From assembly GCA_937995835.1 (NCBI GenBank), contig CALKIV010000081.1, positions 1 to 64,000 of the forward strand: 64,000 bases of DNA. Reading direction: 5' to 3'. The notes beneath the pieces are model-generated. The model worked only from the letters and a program-made list of their open reading frames with translations, did not search any database and had not been told where the DNA came from. Source of the DNA: an uncultured Dysgonomonas sp. (lineage in GTDB: Bacteria; Bacteroidota; Bacteroidia; Bacteroidales; Dysgonomonadaceae). Both the position numbers and the translations under genes were made by a program. Below, piece by piece: positions 15,069-23,022 of the stretch (within the stretch, counting starts at the first letter, position 1; each line of letters begins with the position of its first letter).

Positions 15069-15386
15069 TTAACTCTCAGTTGTACTATATTTTATAATTG
15101 TTTTGCCATCAAAATAAGCAAATGGCTCAACACTGTTATCTTCATATTTGAGTGATATTAATAGATTCTTATCTTTCTTCACTTCATCTCCTTTATAAGC
15201 ATTTTGAATATTACAGTAGAAAACAAGATTCTCACACAAATGTATTTGTTTCTGTTCATCATACATCGACCACAAATTATCCAACATTGCCACTTGATAG
15301 TTTACCTGATCTACTACCATAAACTTTTGTGTGATTAATTCTTCCACAGCATTTAATTTGCGAATAACTTGCTGATCATCCTCCAC
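15069..15386 (-). CDS. Hypothetical phage protein, 105 aa
   Basis: This is an isolated single-gene unit between a double hairpin upstream (15575-15630) and a terminator downstream. The ATG follows a purine-rich leader containing GTGGAGG, a reasonable Shine-Dalgarno match. The acidic N-terminus looks helical (DQQVIRKLNAVEELITQKF) and the C-terminus beta-rich (NLLISLKYEDNSVEPFAYFDG). No signal peptide or known motif is present, and I do not recognise the family. Confidence 0.6.
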   Translation of the reverse strand: MEDDQQVIRKLNAVEELITQKFMVVDQVNYQVAMLDNLWSMYDEQKQIHLCENLVFYCNIQNAYKGDEVKKDKNLLISLKYEDNSVEPFAYFDGKTIIKYSTTES

Positions 15387-15574
15387 TTTCCTTTTTTTCT
15401 GGAAGTGTTTGAAATATTGTTTGATATTATATTTACTTATAATCTATTATTTATATACTGTAAAGATAATATTTATATCTACTTAACCATCTGATTATGT
15501 AGGAATATAGAATCAGATTAAATAAGTAATATTTAGGATGAAATAATAAATATACCGCTTTCTGCGCTTCTTTG

Positions 15575-15630
15575 CTACTTTCTTGGCGCGCAACACAAGA
15601 AAGTAGCCCGAGGATATTTTATCCTCGGGC
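15575..15630 (-). terminator. Double hairpin closing the accessory island
   Basis: Two adjacent inverted repeats share a junction: GCCCGAGGAT/ATCCTCGGGC (606-615 with 621-630) and CTACTTTCTT/AAGAAAGTAG (575-584 with 597-606). The first lies 20 bases after the methylase-like gene and is the probable terminator of that operon. The T-run behind it is interrupted, so efficiency is uncertain. Confidence 0.65.
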
Positions 15631-15649
15631 TTAATTGACTATACCGATA

Positions 15650-16393
15650 TTAAAGTAGTAAGTCTATTTCATCTAATAGATGAGAGTATTTGTTTTCTAC
15701 CATCGTTTCCACTTGTACAACTTCTTTAGTTTCTTGCTTTTTTTCTAACTCATAAAAGTCTAACATTGTTTGATTTATAACTTTTTCTTTTTCTGTAAAA
15801 TTGATTTCAAATATATAAGGTACTAAATGTATGGGATGTATGCCAACACCCCAATTTTTCCAAACTTCTAAACTTAATGTATTCATGTGTGATACATATC
15901 CAGTCAAACCGTTTAAACAGAAGTTGATTAATGTCATTTGGCAACACTGGTAGTCAATGTCAGAAGCATAAAATACACATTTCCTATTTTGCTTTGCAAC
16001 TGACAAGAGCATACGACCAGAACCACAGGCACAATCGTTAACCTTGTCACCATCCTTGTAATTATTTCCAGCTAATTGTCCCATCATATCACAAAGAGGT
16101 TGTGGAGTAAAGAACTGACCATGCCAGTTACTTCCTTGAACCTCCATAAAATAGTCACCTAAACAATCTTTTAAACCTTCCCCATGATTATCCATCTCAT
16201 GAACCATTAGAGCGAATGCTTGACTAAAATTAGTCATTTCTTCGGAGGTGTATTTTTCTGCAATTTTTAAATATTCCTCTTCTTTAGCTCCCATGGAGAG
16301 AGCACACACGGCGAAAGTCAAGAAATCATTAAAAGCACCAACAACTCCATGTTTTCGCCCTGTATACTCTATTATTGATATAAAATCTTTCAT
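15650..16393 (-). CDS. N6 DNA methylase-like protein, 247 aa
   Basis: The N-terminal half and the FTPQPLCDMMGQL segment (about 95-107), followed by the SAM-binding motif DCACGSGRML (120-129) and YASDIDYQCCQMTLINF, match the HsdM-type N6-adenine methylase fold. The catalytic NPPY/F motif expected after this is not visible. The chain continues HMNTLSLEVWKNW instead. It may therefore bind SAM or DNA without methylating, as in related small Bacteroidota mobile-element proteins. It is the last gene of the island transcribed from the strong promoter at 17656-17686 and overlaps the AbrB-like gene by four bases. A protective or anti-restriction role is inferred. Confidence 0.7.
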   Translation of the reverse strand: MKDFISIIEYTGRKHGVVGAFNDFLTFAVCALSMGAKEEEYLKIAEKYTSEEMTNFSQAFALMVHEMDNHGEGLKDCLGDYFMEVQGSNWHGQFFTPQPLCDMMGQLAGNNYKDGDKVNDCACGSGRMLLSVAKQNRKCVFYASDIDYQCCQMTLINFCLNGLTGYVSHMNTLSLEVWKNWGVGIHPIHLVPYIFEINFTEKEKVINQTMLDFYELEKKQETKEVVQVETMVENKYSHLLDEIDLLL

Positions 16394-16644
16394 ATTTCAA
16401 CACTCAGCCCCAATTTTTTAATCAGTAGCTTGATAGATGGGTTAACCTTTTCCATTTGATCTAATTTACTAGTTTTCTTATTCTTACTTATTACTATTTG
16501 ATTATCTGAAAGACTAACACTTACAAAGTCGCCAATATTAAAACCATGCTTAACAAGTTCAGCTCCTCCGATCTTAAAAAACGGTTGTCCATCTTGCATG
16601 CTTATATTATCTATAAGCTTAATTATTTTAAGCTGTTCTTTCAT
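16390..16644 (-). CDS. AbrB/SymE-like small protein, 84 aa
   Basis: The start is taken at MKEQLKIIKL because the open frame before it overlaps the ArdC-like gene. The order of strands (LKIIKLIDNIS, PFFKIGGAELVKHGFNIGDFVSVSLSDNQIVISK) matches the swapped-hairpin AbrB/SpoVT fold also found in SymE-like proteins. Such domains bind DNA as dimers or act as antitoxin-like partners. The C-terminal 25 residues (KVNPSIKLLIKKLG) are a basic helix. It lies between the ArdC-like and methylase-like genes, overlapping both by a few bases, so the three are made together. Confidence 0.55.
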   Translation of the reverse strand: MKEQLKIIKLIDNISMQDGQPFFKIGGAELVKHGFNIGDFVSVSLSDNQIVISKNKKTSKLDQMEKVNPSIKLLIKKLGLSVEI

Positions 16645-17056
16645 GAACTTGTAAATTAGAGAATACAAAGCAAATAGGGTAAAAATCTAAAACGTCTGTT
16701 TTTTCTTGAGTGTCATTTTCTTGTTGTTCTTTCAGTTCTTTGTTTTGGCTTGCTGTCGGTCTTCCCCACAACAAAAGAGCTTTTTCGCCTTTCTTTACCC
16801 TTAAGCCTTCATTATTCCATTGACGCAATGTTTTTAGTGTGGTGTGTCCTTGATTGGCATAAATAGAGACTAAACCCTCGTTAATACTTTCTATTTCTCC
16901 GCATTCTTTTAACTCTTTGAGTGGAGCAGATAAGGCTTTTAACTCTTCTCTTTTTGCTCTTATGGTTGTGAGTTGGTTTTCGCTTACTTTTCTTTTTGGG
17001 CTTGTAAATTGTGATAAAGGTGTCTTTTCGTTGGATGATTTAATTAAAGTTTTCAT
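16628..17056 (-). CDS. ArdC-like N-terminal domain protein, 142 aa
   Basis: The segment GHTTLKTLRQWNNEGLRVKKGEKALLLWG followed by DFYPICFVFSNLQV matches the ssDNA-binding N-terminal domain of ArdC anti-restriction proteins. The zinc protease domain that normally follows is absent, so this is a single-domain form. ArdC proteins protect incoming DNA from restriction. Whether this short form does so is unknown. The leader before the ATG (TTTTAAAAGCAAT) is repeated before the next upstream gene at 17588. It is in the middle of the accessory island. Confidence 0.65.
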   Translation of the reverse strand: MKTLIKSSNEKTPLSQFTSPKRKVSENQLTTIRAKREELKALSAPLKELKECGEIESINEGLVSIYANQGHTTLKTLRQWNNEGLRVKKGEKALLLWGRPTASQNKELKEQQENDTQEKTDVLDFYPICFVFSNLQVHERTA

Positions 17057-17105
17057 ATCTTTGTATTGCTTTTAAAATTGAATATTAATTATTTGATTTT
17101 GAACT

Positions 17106-17139
17106 AAAGCCCTGCAAGGTTGCACCCTTACAGGGCTTT
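17106..17139 (-). terminator. Hairpin between the first two island genes
   Basis: AAAGCCCTG (106-114) pairs with CAGGGCTTT (131-139) and an inner AAGG/CCTT stem extends it. It is a strong hairpin but has only a weak T-run on the minus strand, so it may attenuate rather than stop transcription from 17588 into the ArdC-like gene. Confidence 0.6.
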
Positions 17140-17144
17140 ATCTT

Positions 17145-17588
17145 TTATGCTACTTCACCATTGAATACTTTTTTTAGATTAGTTTCAACTTCATTAATAG
17201 CATCGTTAAACTCTTCTTTCCAAAATTCGATAAGTTTGGCAATAGTCTTGGGGCTAGAGCTGTGAAATTCTTCTCCGGTTGCGTCTTCTACTGTTATTCT
17301 TGCATTATCATCATCGTGCTTGATAGCGAATCTATCGAGAGATGCGCGCTTTTCTAGTAGTTTATTATGCTTTTCTTGTAGAAGATAGACTATAGTCGCT
17401 CTATCTTTCAGCTCTTGAAGAGTGGGCTCTTTTGGTTCTTCCTTTTTGGTGTCGGGTGTTTGTTTTTTTTCCTCTAAGCTTAGAGCTGTTTGTGTGGTGT
17501 CTTGTGGCTCTTTTCCTCCTGATTTTACGACTAGGACAGTTGAATTTTGGGCAGTAGATTTTACTGCAGTACTTGCATTTGGTTTCAT
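17145..17588 (-). CDS. Hypothetical mobile-element protein, 147 aa
   Basis: The start is set at MKPNASTAVKST. The longer frame has no better leader, and this ATG follows the A-rich sequence TTTTAAAAGCAAT. Residues 1-55 are low-complexity and rich in T, K, E and P. The C-terminal 90 residues form a compact helical/beta unit (LQELKDRATIVYLLQEKHNKLLEKRASLDRF, then FHSSSPKTIAKLIEFWKEE). Similar proteins accompany ArdC-like genes in Bacteroidota mobile elements, as far as I recall. It is the first gene behind the promoter at 17656-17686. Function is unknown. Confidence 0.55.
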   Translation of the reverse strand: MKPNASTAVKSTAQNSTVLVVKSGGKEPQDTTQTALSLEEKKQTPDTKKEEPKEPTLQELKDRATIVYLLQEKHNKLLEKRASLDRFAIKHDDDNARITVEDATGEEFHSSSPKTIAKLIEFWKEEFNDAINEVETNLKKVFNGEVA

Positions 17589-17655
17589 TGCTTTTAAAAT
17601 TAAATATTTATAAATCTGTTTGTTAGAGGGGCATTGCACTGCCTTATCTCTATTA

Positions 17656-17686
17656 CAAATATACGAAAAATATCGCTGAATACAAA
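17656..17686 (-). promoter_or_regulatory. Strong host-type promoter of the accessory island
   Basis: TTTG (17683-17686), a 19-base spacer and TATATTTG (17656-17663) on the minus strand match the Bacteroidota consensus TTTG-N19-TAnnTTTG exactly. It would drive 17588 to 15650 independently of the phage late promoters. Confidence 0.85.
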
Positions 17687-18185
17687 CTCAATTATCTGAT
17701 ATATAGCGTTATATATGGTTGGCTGGAGTTTAGGCAATACTACAACAACACTCATAACTTTCACCGCTAGAAAAATATTTTTCTACTTCCAAAGTCCAAA
17801 AACTGAAAACACTCACACTAACAGCTTCTAATATGATCGATTGTGTTAAAAAGTGTTTTTGCAAGTTAAATAAACACTTATTCTCAACTTTGAGAATATA
17901 AACCTCTATATATCAAAAGTCTAATAGGGGTTAAAGGGGAGATTTTCCCATTTACTTCTCGAAGAGCCACGCACAGCCCTGAAACCAAATTTGCGGAGCA
18001 GAAAATGAAATTTGCCTTATATGCCATAGGGTCAGCACCCTCCCTCATAAGAATCGCAGGTGTGAGCCTCCTGAGGCATATCGCACCTGTGATACCATAT
18101 TAAAAAGAGAAGAACAGCCGATGGAATCGTACTGTTCTTCAAAATTGTGCGGAAAATGAGAGAATCTGCGGTAAATGTGCGGTTA
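17687..18185. other. Non-coding region beside terminase with palindromes
   Basis: About 500 bases separate the terminase gene from the island promoter, and no convincing gene was found. The region holds AAGTGTTT/AAACACTT (17851-17879), the near-palindrome ATTCTCAA-CT-TTGAGAAT (17880-17897), a two-tier stem CAGGTG/CACCTG with GCCTC/GAGGC inside (18057-18089), and the terminator at 18101-18140. A regulatory region or packaging-initiation site would fit this location, but no direct evidence for either is visible. Confidence 0.5.
18101..18140 (-). terminator. Terminator of the terminase operon
   Basis: GAAGAACAG (18109-18117) pairs with CTGTTCTTC (18132-18140) in a 9-bp stem. On the minus strand it is followed by TCTCTTTTTA. 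It lies 46 bases after the terminase large-subunit stop. Confidence 0.85.
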
Positions 18186-19904
18186 TTATCTTACACCAAG
18201 GAAAATGACACCTCCATCACCTTGATATGGTTCGGTGTAGTAGAAATTCATACCGATAAAGAGAGTGTCCCATGCATCAGTGATATGTGTCTTCTCTTCG
18301 TCTGGGTTGTTGGGTGAGTCCGGGATGGCTTCGGCCGTTTTATCCTTCTCGAAACCATTCTTACCAATGCGGATGCCAGCTTGTTCCATGGCTATCTTGA
18401 GGTATTCATTGTTATATAAGTTGAACAATGGGAACAATAGACCTGGTGTACCTTTCATTGCTTTATCAATATTCTGATGACGAAATTCGTATGGAGGCTG
18501 TTGACCAATAAACACTGGAGTAATATTCCACCCATGTTCGGTAAACTTTTTCTCTATAGTATCTGCATAGCTGTCATCACTTGTGGCAGTAGTCCATGTA
18601 AATGTATGGTCAAAGTAGAATATAACTTCATGATTAGGCTTGAGTGCATAATACTTACAAACTAGATCCACCAACTCAGGCAACTTGCTAGGAGTCTTAA
18701 CAAAGAAGCTACGTAATGTTTTCATCTGCCCATCTACGCGTTGTCCTATTGTACACGAACATATTGCAGCATTAGCATCGAAAGCAATGTGAATAGGCTC
18801 ATACATTTGTAAATCGTAATCAGTCAAGCATGACTCACTAGGTTTACTTTTAGAATTGAAATCTACAAAGTCAGCACCAGTAGGATCATCAGGTACATAG
18901 AAATGAATCTCATCATTCAAAGCAGAATAGAATCCATTTTGTACACGTAATAACCTTTCATTTAAGAAGGCTGTGCGGAAGATGAGAGGAGGACTCTCTC
19001 GATACATTTGCCAGATATAATCTTCGCCAACTACTTCGAGGTTATCAAATATATCATATTCTCCATAGTAAACGGTATATTCACGTTTTTTCCCTGGTTG
19101 TGGCAGTACTGGTTTCTGGAAGCGTCGAGCAAGGTTAAGATCATTCCTTAGCTTAGTAATATGATGATGAACATATTGATTGCGATCAGGTAGTGATTCA
19201 TATTTCTTTACTTCTCTAAAAAGATTGCGGATATAATTAATGTGTGCCAGATTCATCTTTTCTCGCTCATCAAGTAACCAACGTCCTTTCTTGGATGTTG
19301 GCATATCTGAAGAATAGAATGTTGAGTGGTGAAACTCACTATAACCGAAATCTTGATTGTTACCTCTATTAGCTGGATTTACTTCTTCTTTTATTTTTGA
19401 GTAGTCTAGAAATTTTGCTTCTGGCCCTATAGTCCAGTCTAATGACATAGAGTTAGCAGACATACCATTAGCAAAAGATAATATAACTAATATAGTTCCA
19501 TTCCAAAAATGAATACAATTCCCCCAGGCATCGCGTAAAGGTTCACGTTTTGGTTTTTTAAAGCCTGCAGAAGCTGGAGCTTTACGGCCGACATAGTAGT
19601 GAACACCTTGGATATACCCCCATTCAGCCAAAGCGTGGCAAATAGCTGGCAAAGTGTTACCCCATGCTTTAGCATAAGATGGAGAGATGAGCGCCCCCGT
19701 TGAACCAGGCATTGCCCATACACATTGCAATATTCGTCGAGCATCGAGTCCTTCAGACTTACCAGTGCCTCGAGAAGCCACATGTCGCTCATCATGAGCA
19801 CTGATCACCATTGCATCACGTTGCATTTTGTTAAAGAACTTGAGTACTCTATTTTCAGTTGCTAGCAACTTGTCAACTGTAAGAAAGCTACTGGTATCAA
19901 TCAT
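18186..19904 (-). CDS. Terminase large subunit, 572 aa
   Basis: The N-terminal ATPase has a Walker A-like ASRGTGKS (about 43-50) and a strand-rich region around TGALISPSYAKAW, with LDWTIGPEAKF as the probable Walker B. The C-terminal nuclease half shows acidic strands HIAFDANAAICSC and EVIFYFDHTF plus THITDAWDTLFIG, as expected for the RNase H-like nuclease of packaging motors. It cuts concatemeric DNA and drives it through the portal. The gene follows two small terminase-region genes and ends at a terminator. The operon does not include the portal, which lies beyond the accessory island. Confidence 0.85.
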   Translation of the reverse strand: MIDTSSFLTVDKLLATENRVLKFFNKMQRDAMVISAHDERHVASRGTGKSEGLDARRILQCVWAMPGSTGALISPSYAKAWGNTLPAICHALAEWGYIQGVHYYVGRKAPASAGFKKPKREPLRDAWGNCIHFWNGTILVILSFANGMSANSMSLDWTIGPEAKFLDYSKIKEEVNPANRGNNQDFGYSEFHHSTFYSSDMPTSKKGRWLLDEREKMNLAHINYIRNLFREVKKYESLPDRNQYVHHHITKLRNDLNLARRFQKPVLPQPGKKREYTVYYGEYDIFDNLEVVGEDYIWQMYRESPPLIFRTAFLNERLLRVQNGFYSALNDEIHFYVPDDPTGADFVDFNSKSKPSESCLTDYDLQMYEPIHIAFDANAAICSCTIGQRVDGQMKTLRSFFVKTPSKLPELVDLVCKYYALKPNHEVIFYFDHTFTWTTATSDDSYADTIEKKFTEHGWNITPVFIGQQPPYEFRHQNIDKAMKGTPGLLFPLFNLYNNEYLKIAMEQAGIRIGKNGFEKDKTAEAIPDSPNNPDEEKTHITDAWDTLFIGMNFYYTEPYQGDGGVIFLGVR

Positions 19905-19905
19905 A

Positions 19906-20502
19906 TCATTCTATAATATCAGCATCAGTGAACTCAGAACCTTTAGCCTTTGAGTTAAACAGCAATCTCATCTCTTTTCGTTTAGACTCCAACTCGGAAG
20001 GAGTATATTCTTTAAAATCATCACCGAGAATAGATACATCATCTGTAGGTTCGAATGATGGTGGTAGCATCTGGCTCCAATCATAAGTATCATCTTCCTT
20101 ATCTGCCCTGGTATATTTACCTATTTTATCACTATTAGCCGCTATTCCTTTGGCATCTTTTTGAGCTTCAGCAATCCGGATCCCTTTTTTTGAGGCCTCA
20201 ATAATTATGTAACGATACCAATTCTTTCCTGCCAACTGAATATTACCACAGATTCGAGTTACAGATGCTAGGTCACGATAGGCAGTAGATTGAGATACAG
20301 GATCACAAGCTCCCCCACAACCATTCATTAAGAATTCAACTAATAAACGGTCTTCTAGCATGGGATTATCTAAAAGCTTCGATACACATAGCATAGTTCT
20401 ATTTTTACGTTGTATTTCAATTGGAGAAAAGTTTTTTAACTCATCTGAAGACTTAAATAAATTACTAGCTATTTTCTTAAATGCTCTATCCTTAGCGCTC
20501 AT
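19906..20502 (-). CDS. Terminase-associated phage protein, 198 aa
   Basis: This gene sits one base ahead of the large subunit and two bases behind the 93-aa HTH-like gene. The N-terminal half is basic and helical (DRAFKKIASNLFKSSDELKNF, RKNRTMLCVSKLLDNPMLEDRL). The C-terminal half has an acidic segment with YDWSQMLPPSFEPTDDVSI and then PSELESKRKEMRLLF. No enzyme motif is seen. Together with its neighbour it probably provides the small-subunit function that recognises DNA, but which of the two binds DNA cannot be decided from sequence. Confidence 0.55.
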   Translation of the reverse strand: MSAKDRAFKKIASNLFKSSDELKNFSPIEIQRKNRTMLCVSKLLDNPMLEDRLLVEFLMNGCGGACDPVSQSTAYRDLASVTRICGNIQLAGKNWYRYIIIEASKKGIRIAEAQKDAKGIAANSDKIGKYTRADKEDDTYDWSQMLPPSFEPTDDVSILGDDFKEYTPSELESKRKEMRLLFNSKAKGSEFTDADIIE

Positions 20503-20505
20503 ATT

Positions 20506-20787
20506 CTATATTTCTTGCTCTGTTATAAACTTTATAGCCAAAGGCTCAGCTGCAGGAGAACCTGCTTTGGCTAACTTGACTACAGTTTTTCGCAATTCCA
20601 GCTTGGTGGTCAATCGCCCTCGTTGATAGGCTGTATATACTGCTGTAGATTTATGATTCTTACATTGATCAATAAATCGTGGTCGTTTCTCTACTTCTAT
20701 ATTCATAAGTATTGCAATTTCGGAGGCAGGCATTAAAGCAGCTGCCATCTCTTCCAGTTGTTCTAATTCTTCTTTATTTAATTTCAT
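20506..20787 (-). CDS. Probable small terminase subunit, 93 aa
   Basis: The first 45 residues look like an HTH (LEQLEEMAAALMPASEIAILM), followed by a basic helix and KTVVKLAKAGSPAAEPLAIKFI, a pattern common in short small-terminase proteins of Bacteroidota phages. Such proteins bind the packaging site and stimulate the large subunit. The start overlaps the end of the PLD-like gene by four bases. The small size and position support the call, but it could also be a separate DNA-binding protein. Confidence 0.55.
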   Translation of the reverse strand: MKLNKEELEQLEEMAAALMPASEIAILMNIEVEKRPRFIDQCKNHKSTAVYTAYQRGRLTTKLELRKTVVKLAKAGSPAAEPLAIKFITEQEI

Positions 20788-21275
20788 ACAAATGGTATGC
20801 TATCGTTTGCATATACATTTTCAAAGGCATCTTTGAAATATTGGTACTGAATATCGTTAGTGAAAATAAAGCCAGCCTCGTATCTAGGATTATTATTCAT
20901 ATTAGCGCTACCAACAACACCCACTATTTTAGATTCATTCTCTACCAACATCACTTTCATGTGAGTACTGGAGAGTCGGATATCAGGAGTGATATTGTTT
21001 GCAAACAAGAGTATATCTAGCTTGTGACGCTTCACATTCAGATCGAGCAGAAGATGCAGAGCTGAGATCTCTTTTCTTTCCATCATGAAAAATAGTGGTC
21101 TGAGACTATCTTCACTAATATTGAATGTAGCTATCCTAACTACAGCATTGCTGATATGTGATAACAAAATGGGCAATAACTCATGTATTGCCCATTTTCC
21201 TTTATGCACATAGGGAATTGTCTGGTTGGGCTTTAGTCCATCCGCAAACAATTCATCAATATCACTTAGCGTCAT
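20784..21275 (-). CDS. Phospholipase D-like nuclease domain protein, 163 aa
   Basis: A single HKD motif is present: HMKVMLVENESKIVGVVGSANMNNNPR, with His105, Lys107, Ser123 and Asn125 in the usual HxK(x)n G-S/G-N arrangement. One-motif PLD proteins work as dimers on DNA, as in Nuc and BfiI. There is no signal peptide. It lies between the coiled-coil gene and the small-terminase gene, overlapping both by 4-14 bases, so it is made with the morphogenesis proteins. A role in packaging, DNA end processing or defence is possible. Its presence within the head-gene run is unusual. Confidence 0.75.
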   Translation of the reverse strand: MTLSDIDELFADGLKPNQTIPYVHKGKWAIHELLPILLSHISNAVVRIATFNISEDSLRPLFFMMERKEISALHLLLDLNVKRHKLDILLFANNITPDIRLSSTHMKVMLVENESKIVGVVGSANMNNNPRYEAGFIFTNDIQYQYFKDAFENVYANDSIPFV

Positions 21276-22383
21276 TCACTAGGCTTTCCAATTCATCCAA
21301 TTCGACTTGATATTTTTCAGCTCTTCTTTGGGCTGAGGCGGCAATATTAGGACTCTTGCTAGTATCAGCAGATTTTTGAGAGCGTTTGATGTTCTCTTTC
21401 AATCGCTCGATACGTTTAGCAACTTGCACACCTTTCACGATAGGATCATCGGAGTATTCTATCTCTTTTGCCTCTACTAGTACAGACTCTTTCCCCTCAA
21501 GGAAGTCATCAACTTCATCCCATAGCGTACGACGTTCATCATCCAGTAGGCACAACTCCTCTGCTTTATCCTTACGCTCATCATCCGTAAGTGTCTCCAC
21601 ACTCATTTCAGTATGCAAAACAGCCATTAATGGAACGATAGCCTTGATACGAGTACGTTTTTCTTGAATTTTGGAAGGTAGATCAGAATCGGATAAAACT
21701 TTCAGCCCTTTTCCCTCAAGCTCTGCTTTCAGGGCTTCGATCTCTTCAGCAGCAGCCGAATATTGCAATTGCAATTCATCTTTATCGTACTCTAAGTCAT
21801 CGATTTCAGACTGTTTATCTTCCAAATCAGTGTTCAATTCTTCAACTTCAATAGTCAATGAATCAATTGCTTTCTGCTTATCAATTATTTGAGCACCAAG
21901 AGCCTTAATTTTCTCTTCATCTTTAGTTTCTCCTTTCTCTAAAGCTTCAATTTCAGATTCGAGCCCTTGAATATCTTTTTTTTCAGTATCAATTGCTTTA
22001 TTCTTAGCCCCGATATCAGAATTTAGTCGTTCTATCTTTTGTGGACCATAGGTAACAGTATTTAAATTCTTACCTGTTTTTTCTATTTGTTCCTGGAGTG
22101 CTACAATTTTTCGTACCTGAACAGAAGTAGAAGGTTTGGCTTTAGCCAATAATGCAACAAACAATTCAGGATTCTTTTTCATTGCATACTTCACTTTCGA
22201 CAGCTGATCACTCATCATATTCAGTTTCATGGAGAAAGGTTTTTTGTCTGACTCTTGAACATTGTTGAAGTACGTCCCATACTGTTTGACCATCTCAGGG
22301 CGTGCTAAAGCATTGAATAAGGCTAAACCCGAAGCGTAATCACGTTTCGGGTTCTTAAGCCAATTATGTAATTCTTTTTGCAT
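21262..22383 (-). CDS. Coiled-coil phage structural protein, 373 aa
   Basis: Residues 1-100 form a compact domain (NPKRDYASGLALFNALARPEMVKQYGTYFN). Residues 110-215 are a long charged coiled coil (KKDIQGLESEIEALEKGETKDEEKIKALGAQIIDKQ and similar), and the C-terminus is helical. It follows the probable tail-tube gene by 18 bases in the capsid operon. The composition would suit a scaffold, chaperone or spacer protein. A shorter coiled-coil protein (24107-24523) is the better scaffold candidate because it sits next to the capsid. No family is recognised. Confidence 0.55.
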   Translation of the reverse strand: MQKELHNWLKNPKRDYASGLALFNALARPEMVKQYGTYFNNVQESDKKPFSMKLNMMSDQLSKVKYAMKKNPELFVALLAKAKPSTSVQVRKIVALQEQIEKTGKNLNTVTYGPQKIERLNSDIGAKNKAIDTEKKDIQGLESEIEALEKGETKDEEKIKALGAQIIDKQKAIDSLTIEVEELNTDLEDKQSEIDDLEYDKDELQLQYSAAAEEIEALKAELEGKGLKVLSDSDLPSKIQEKRTRIKAIVPLMAVLHTEMSVETLTDDERKDKAEELCLLDDERRTLWDEVDDFLEGKESVLVEAKEIEYSDDPIVKGVQVAKRIERLKENIKRSQKSADTSKSPNIAASAQRRAEKYQVELDELESLVNDAK

Positions 22384-22401
22384 AATTTACTTTTATTAGT
22401 G

Positions 22402-22998
22402 TTACTCTCCCTCTCCTGTTCCTTCTTCATCCGACTCATCCATCAATGCGTCAAAATCAATTGGAGTTTCCAACTTAATGTAGGGAGCAATGCTGTCAGC
22501 TGTTACATTGAAAGTCGTTCCTTTACGATCTGTACGGGCTTGACCTCCTGCATACGATGGAGCAATGGATGCTAACATACCCGGTTGACCAATAAGAATC
22601 TGATCACCATTGAAATCTTCAATGATAACATAACAAGGTGTGTTAGCCACCTGACGAGCGTGAGCAGATGTTTTAGTCAGCGAACCAGGGAAAAAGTAAG
22701 TAGAAGTAATAGCAAAGCTTTTACCACCATCTTCACCCTGACTTTCGGCATTGTAGCCCACTGTTTTATCAGTAGCTTCTACAATAGTCGGTTTTTGACT
22801 TACATCTTTGAATACAAAAGCACCTGTTGCTGTAGCCAAGTCTTCAGACTCAACCACATCAGCTTTGGCTATCAATTGCGGAGCTGTTTTCACAATACAA
22901 GCAGGGATAATAGCCACACGCGAAGTGTGGCCTCCCATATTTTCTTCACCACATGGCCAGATCAACGGCTCAAGAGGTAGATTTTTGTTTTTTGTCAT
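22402..22998 (-). CDS. Probable major tail tube protein, 198 aa
   Basis: The gene follows the capsid gene by 24 bases. Beta-rich segments such as KSFAITSTYFFPGSLTK, CYVIIEDFNGDQILIGQPG and DRKGTTFNVTADSIAPYI fit the two-sheet core of tail-tube proteins. The tail is acidic (MDESDEEGTGEGE). There is no signal peptide. The length agrees with siphophage tube subunits. A head decoration protein is the main alternative, since the gene lies on the head side of the terminase genes. Confidence 0.5.
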   Translation of the reverse strand: MTKNKNLPLEPLIWPCGEENMGGHTSRVAIIPACIVKTAPQLIAKADVVESEDLATATGAFVFKDVSQKPTIVEATDKTVGYNAESQGEDGGKSFAITSTYFFPGSLTKTSAHARQVANTPCYVIIEDFNGDQILIGQPGMLASIAPSYAGGQARTDRKGTTFNVTADSIAPYIKLETPIDFDALMDESDEEGTGEGE

Positions 22999-23022
22999 AT
23001 TTTATTCTTTTACAGGTTATAA

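Noticed and set aside
18006..18107. 33-codon plus-strand frame in the gap next to terminase
   Set aside because: It has no leader or conserved composition and overlaps the hairpin structure there.
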